From JBBDWJ01 sp040902925 (GTDB lineage: Bacteria > Acidobacteriota > Terriglobia > Bryobacterales > UBA6623), in assembly GCA_040902925.1 (NCBI GenBank), contig JBBDWJ010000029.1, positions 1 to 8,990 of the forward strand: a stretch of DNA of 8,990 nucleotides, given 5' to 3'. The translations under genes and the position numbers were made by a program. Positions 6,646 through 8,990 of this stretch are shown here, in pieces. The notes below the pieces were generated by a model. That model had not been told where the DNA came from, made no database searches, and was given only the letters and a program-made list of their open reading frames with translations. Positions within the stretch are counted from its first letter, which is position 1. The number at the start of each line of letters is the position of its first letter.

Positions 6646-7509
6646 TCAAACCCGCCGTTCCGCCCCCAGAAACACCTCCGGCGATTTGTAGCCGTCGGCG
6701 CGGAGCGCGGTGCCAAGCTTTTCCAGGGCGGTCTTATGGATCTGCGAGACGCGGCTCTCGTTGACGCCCAGCTCGTTGCCGATCTGCTTCATCGTGCGGT
6801 CCTGGTCGTAGTAAAGCTTGATCACCCGGCGGTAGCGCGGCGGCAGCGTCTCGATCGCGCGGTTGAGCACGCCGCGCAACTGATGGTTCGAAAACAGCTC
6901 GTCAGGACGCTGCTCGGTGCTCTGGCTGGTTTCCGCGAAGCTGGTGTGGTCGGGTTTTTCGACGCGGTGCGGCTGGCCCGAGGTAAGACCCGCAGTAAAC
7001 AGCTCCTGCGTCTGCTTGCGAAAGCGCTCCTCGCTCACTCCCATCGACTGCGCCACCTCGGTTTCGGTCGGCAGGCGCCCCAGCGTCTGGGCCAACCGTT
7101 GGGTGGTCGACTCGATCGACTTGTAACGCTTGCGGAGGTCCCGCGAAGCCCAGTCGAGCTGCCGCAGGCTATCGAGAATCGCGCCCCGGATACGGTGCTT
7201 GGCGTAGAGGTGGAAGACCACTTTCTTGCGGGGATCGTATTTGTCAACGGCGTCAAACAAACCCAATATCCCCGCGTGCACCAGGTCATCCAGCTCGACC
7301 TGCACCGGCAGGTTCTCCCGAACGCGGTTGGCGATCGCCCGCACCAGAGGCAGGTGCTTGAGGATCAATTCATCGCGGCGCCGCCGCTCCTCTTCGTTAT
7401 CCCGTGTTTCCCTTTCCCGTATTTCCCTCTCCCGCATCAGGCCGTCCAGGGGTACGCGGTTTCGAGCCACTCCGCTTCGGGTGGCGGGGGCAGTCGCAGC
7501 AGTCGGCAT
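6646..7509 (-). CDS. FliA/WhiG-family (sigma-28-type) RNA polymerase sigma factor
   Basis: This is a 287-residue sigma-70-superfamily factor of group 3. It directs core RNA polymerase to a specialised promoter set; in other bacteria this family controls flagella, sporulation or stress genes. Region 2 spans about 45-130, with LVHAGILGLFDAVDKYDP (76-93) for core binding and FHLYAKHRIRGAILDSLRQL (99-118) for -10 recognition, followed by DWASRDLRK, a hallmark of this family. Region 3 is at about 132-170. Region 4 is at about 209-270, with a helix-turn-helix at TMKQIGNELGVNESRVSQIH (239-258). The N-terminus has an extra 45 residues, including a strongly charged Arg/Glu segment (25-46). The start is fixed by GGAGGAG just upstream; an earlier in-frame ATG at 7602 lacks such a site. 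No flagellar gene or anti-sigma gene is visible beside it, so its regulon is unknown. The divergent neighbour is a sigma-54 activator. Confidence 0.94.
   Translation of the reverse strand: MPTAATAPATRSGVARNRVPLDGLMREREIRERETRDNEEERRRRDELILKHLPLVRAIANRVRENLPVQVELDDLVHAGILGLFDAVDKYDPRKKVVFHLYAKHRIRGAILDSLRQLDWASRDLRKRYKSIESTTQRLAQTLGRLPTETEVAQSMGVSEERFRKQTQELFTAGLTSGQPHRVEKPDHTSFAETSQSTEQRPDELFSNHQLRGVLNRAIETLPPRYRRVIKLYYDQDRTMKQIGNELGVNESRVSQIHKTALEKLGTALRADGYKSPEVFLGAERRV
7400..7429 (-). repeat. 15-base tandem repeat in the sigma factor gene
   Basis: Two adjacent 15-base units (7400-7414 and 7415-7429) differ at two positions, and a partial third follows from 7430. On the coding strand they give a five-residue period in MREREIRERETR, residues 25-36. 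This created or extended the charged N-terminal segment without breaking the frame. Confidence 0.7.
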
Positions 7510-7513
7510 CAGG

Positions 7514-7520
7514 CTCCTCC
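7514..7520 (-). promoter_or_regulatory. Strong ribosome binding site of the sigma factor gene
   Basis: GGAGGAG is read on the minus strand. The GGAGG core lies 6 bases before the ATG at 7509. It decides this start over the in-frame ATG at 7602. Confidence 0.85.
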
Positions 7521-7732
7521 GTTTCGGGCGCGTCCGAATCAGCCGCGTTCGCCAGGCGGATTCCACCGGCTTGGGGCGGCTCTCGAATCGCGAATCAGCC
7601 ACCCCGGCGGTTCCCCTCCCCCGATGACGGCTGAGCCAGCCTCAATGCACTACGCCTGCCATTTCCTTCTTTAGATGTAAATGACTATAAATACGGGAAT
7701 ATACGTTTCTCATGCCAGCAGGATAGGGCAGT

Positions 7733-7783
7733 GAATTTGACGCCAAGCGTCAAATTCTTGACGCTTGAGGCCCTCCTTGACGC
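7733..7783. promoter_or_regulatory. Perfect 11-base inverted repeat within TTGACGC cluster (candidate operator)
   Basis: GAATTTGACGC (7733-7743) and its exact complement (7747-7757) are separated by CAA. The word TTGACGC therefore appears at 7737-7743, inverted at 7747-7753, and again at 7758-7764 and 7777-7783, with a near copy TTGACGG at 7809-7815. Direct copies start 21 and 19 bases apart, about two helical turns. TTGACG also matches a sigma-70 -35 box, so one copy may be a promoter element. The arrangement fits a site for a dimeric DNA-binding protein controlling one or both flanking genes. A transcribed hairpin is the alternative, but no T-run follows. Confidence 0.55.
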
Positions 7784-8087
7784 CCCGCACCCAGCATAAA
7801 CCGCTGGATTGACGGAGTTTTGGCGGCTTATTTCATTTTGAAAAACGGGTGCCAAAATGGAAAACCACTCAGAACAAGCGTAGAACCCTCTGGAGACGGA
7901 CATAATGGAGCGCCGCCCAGCCCAGCCGCGTTCCGTTTTGAAACGCCGCCGCGGGAGCGGCCATTTCTGCCGCTCGGCGAAGTGGCTCCTAAGTCACTCT
8001 AAATCCCGGTTTCTTCGGCACCGTAGCGGCGGCAACCAATAGCGTGGCCAATTTGGTCGCCGCGGCATCAACATTGCCAGGCCGTTT

Positions 8088-8095
8088 GCCGATGA
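8088..8095 (+). promoter_or_regulatory. Candidate sigma-28-type -10 element upstream of the activator gene
   Basis: GCCGATGA matches the FliA-type -10 consensus GCCGATAA at seven of eight positions, 33 bases before the start at 8129. No good TAAA-type -35 lies at the expected distance, so the call is weak. It matters because the divergent neighbour encodes a sigma-28-family factor. Confidence 0.2.
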
Positions 8096-8128
8096 GAGCT
8101 TGACGAGCTTCGCGTCCGGGATTCGATG

Positions 8129-8990
8129 ATGACCGACAGCTCCCTCAATCCGACCGGTGGAGCCCGCCGCGTTCAACTGGTCAGCCCCGACTGTCAAGAC
8201 CGCGATCAGGTGGTGTCAACGCTGGAGGCGGCCGGCTTTCGGGTCGACGCGGTGTCGCGCGCCGGCGAGGCGCGCGGACGGTTGCCGCTGCTCAAGCCGG
8301 CGATCGTGTTGCTGGATCTGAGCTCCGAGCTGGTGTTCGAATCCGCATCGGCGTATCAGGAACTGGTCGCCGCCGCCAACAATCTGGCGCAGCCGGTCCC
8401 GTTGCTGCTGCTGACCGACAACGATCGCTTCGATCTGGCGGGCGAGCTGTTGCGAACCGGCGCCAGCGATTATCTGACGAAACCGTTTTCGCCCGAAGAT
8501 CTGCTGCGCCGGCTCAGCCTGGCCCTGGCGGCGCACCGCCTCGTGCCGCGTAAGCCGCCCGGCAAAGCCGGCCTTATGGGCGGCCTTGCGAGCGGTACGG
8601 CGCTGCCGCCGGAACGGCTCGAACCGGAGCGGCTCGAACCGGTACTGCCGGCGGGAATCGCCTCGCCGGAGCAGATGCTGATCGGCCGCAGCGCGGCGAT
8701 CCGGAAAGTGCTCGATCAGGTTCGCCTGGTGGCGCCAAAAAACACCACCGTTTTGATCACCGGCGAAACCGGCACGGGCAAGGAGCGCGTCGCGCGCGCC
8801 ATCCACGCGCTCAGCCGCCGCCGCGGCAGCGCGCTGGTGTCGGTCAACTGCGGCGGCATTCCCGCCAACCTGCTCGAAGACGAGTTTTTCGGCCATGTCA
8901 AAGGCGCGTTTACCGACGCCTTTCAGCCGCGCCTGGGGCGTTTTGAGCAGGCCCACCACGGCACGATTTTCCTGGACGAAATCGGTGACC
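8129..8990 (+). CDS. Sigma-54-dependent activator with receiver-like domain (3' end outside window)
   Basis: The first 287 residues of an NtrC-type regulator are present; the rest of the AAA+ domain and the expected C-terminal HTH lie beyond the edge. An in-frame TGA at 8093-8095 limits the start to ATG 8129 or the adjacent ATG 8126; a weak GGGA (8118-8121) suits 8129. Residues 13-134 form a receiver-like domain. LLDLSSE supplies the phospho-acceptor candidate D63, T96 sits in LLLLTDN, and K118 sits in YLTKPF. The usual acidic pair after strand 1 is replaced by S19-P20, with D21 next. A linker at about 138-182 includes a duplicated ERLEP. The AAA+ domain begins at about 184, with Walker A GETGTGKE (212-219), the sigma-54-contacting loop as GAFTDA (259-264; the commonest form is GAFTGA) and Walker B FLDEIGD (281-287). 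It should use ATP to open sigma-54 promoters. No partner kinase is visible. Confidence 0.93.
   Translation, partial: MTDSSLNPTGGARRVQLVSPDCQDRDQVVSTLEAAGFRVDAVSRAGEARGRLPLLKPAIVLLDLSSELVFESASAYQELVAAANNLAQPVPLLLLTDNDRFDLAGELLRTGASDYLTKPFSPEDLLRRLSLALAAHRLVPRKPPGKAGLMGGLASGTALPPERLEPERLEPVLPAGIASPEQMLIGRSAAIRKVLDQVRLVAPKNTTVLITGETGTGKERVARAIHALSRRRGSALVSVNCGGIPANLLEDEFFGHVKGAFTDAFQPRLGRFEQAHHGTIFLDEIGD
8612..8641 (+). repeat. 15-base tandem duplication in the activator linker
   Basis: Two adjacent 15-base units (8612-8626 and 8627-8641) differ at one position and encode ERLEP twice (residues 162-171). They lie between the receiver-like and AAA+ domains, where length changes are usually tolerated. 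Confidence 0.75.

Larger units (their letters stand above)
7510..8128. promoter_or_regulatory. Long divergent regulatory region between sigma factor and sigma-54 activator
   Basis: Some 619 bases separate two divergent regulator genes and should hold both promoters. Positions 7670-7706 form an AT-rich island unlike the surrounding GC-rich DNA, with TATAAATA on the plus strand (7686-7693) and AATATA (7699-7704), plausible -10 material without clear -35 partners. The TTGACGC cluster follows at 7733-7783. Two further inverted repeats are CATTTTG/CAAAATG (7834-7840 with 7853-7859, overlapping an alternative TTTTGGC/GCCAAAA pairing of 7818-7824 with 7851-7857) and GAGCGGC/GCCGCTC (7955-7961 with 7969-7975, 7-base loop). 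No sigma-54 GG-N10-GC promoter stood out. An open frame at 7820-8002 (TTG start) shows no recognisable protein character. Confidence 0.6.

Noticed and set aside
6604..7674. Plus-strand open frame antisense to the sigma factor
   Set aside because: It is a shadow frame; the minus-strand gene has intact sigma regions and a strong ribosome binding site.
7820..8002. 60-residue open frame upstream of the sigma-54 activator
   Set aside because: It starts with TTG, has no ribosome binding site, a Pro/Arg-rich composition and no recognisable motif.
7510..8128. Sigma-54 promoter (GG-N10-GC) in front of either regulator
   Set aside because: Several TGG words were tried on both strands, but none had GC at the required spacing; the closest, near 8047, was off by one base.
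1..8990. CRISPR array, tRNA/rRNA genes, insertion sequence, defence or phage genes
   Set aside because: I saw no regular spaced repeats, cloverleaf sequences, transposase or integrase motifs, or defence domains on either strand.

Overview
This GC-rich window reads as chromosomal DNA of a soil-type acidobacterium, most likely of the Solibacter/Bryobacter group. That is inferred from the gene mix, not from any search. The mix is a large secreted cytochrome/DUF1549/LamG/DUF1553 protein, a Tat-exported Gfo/Idh/MocA oxidoreductase, a secreted class C beta-lactamase-like serine hydrolase, a FliA/WhiG-family sigma factor and an NtrC-type activator. Planctomycetes and Verrucomicrobia share the first two families, so the phylum is probable rather than certain.

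Layout. Positions 48-3278 (minus) encode the 1076-residue PSCyt1-DUF1549-LamG-DUF1553 protein. A 300-base gap (3279-3578) with short GC-rich repeats separates it from the upstream gene on the same strand, the oxidoreductase at 3579-4853 (minus). A 209-base divergent region (4854-5062) leads to the serine hydrolase at 5063-6268 (plus). A 377-base convergent gap (6269-6645) follows. It is bounded by a 34-base imperfect inverted repeat pair and contains no convincing gene. The sigma factor lies at 6646-7509 (minus) with a strong ribosome binding site. A 619-base divergent gap (7510-8128) carries a perfect 11-base inverted repeat inside a cluster of TTGACGC words. The last gene, a sigma-54 activator with a receiver-like domain, starts at 8129 (plus) and runs off the right edge.

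The left half (0-6.3 kb) looks like export-linked metabolism: a periplasmic multi-domain cytochrome protein, a periplasmic oxidoreductase often found near such proteins, and a secreted hydrolase. Their substrates cannot be read from the sequence. The right half (6.6-9.0 kb) is regulatory: a sigma-28-family factor and a sigma-54 activator transcribed away from each other across a long non-coding region. No flagellar gene is visible beside the sigma factor.

I see no CRISPR array, tRNA, rRNA, transposase, phage gene or defence gene, and nothing I would call a new system with confidence. The items most worth checking are the TTGACGC cluster between the two regulators, the receiver domain that lacks the usual acidic pair, and the inverted-repeat-bounded gap at 6278-6631.
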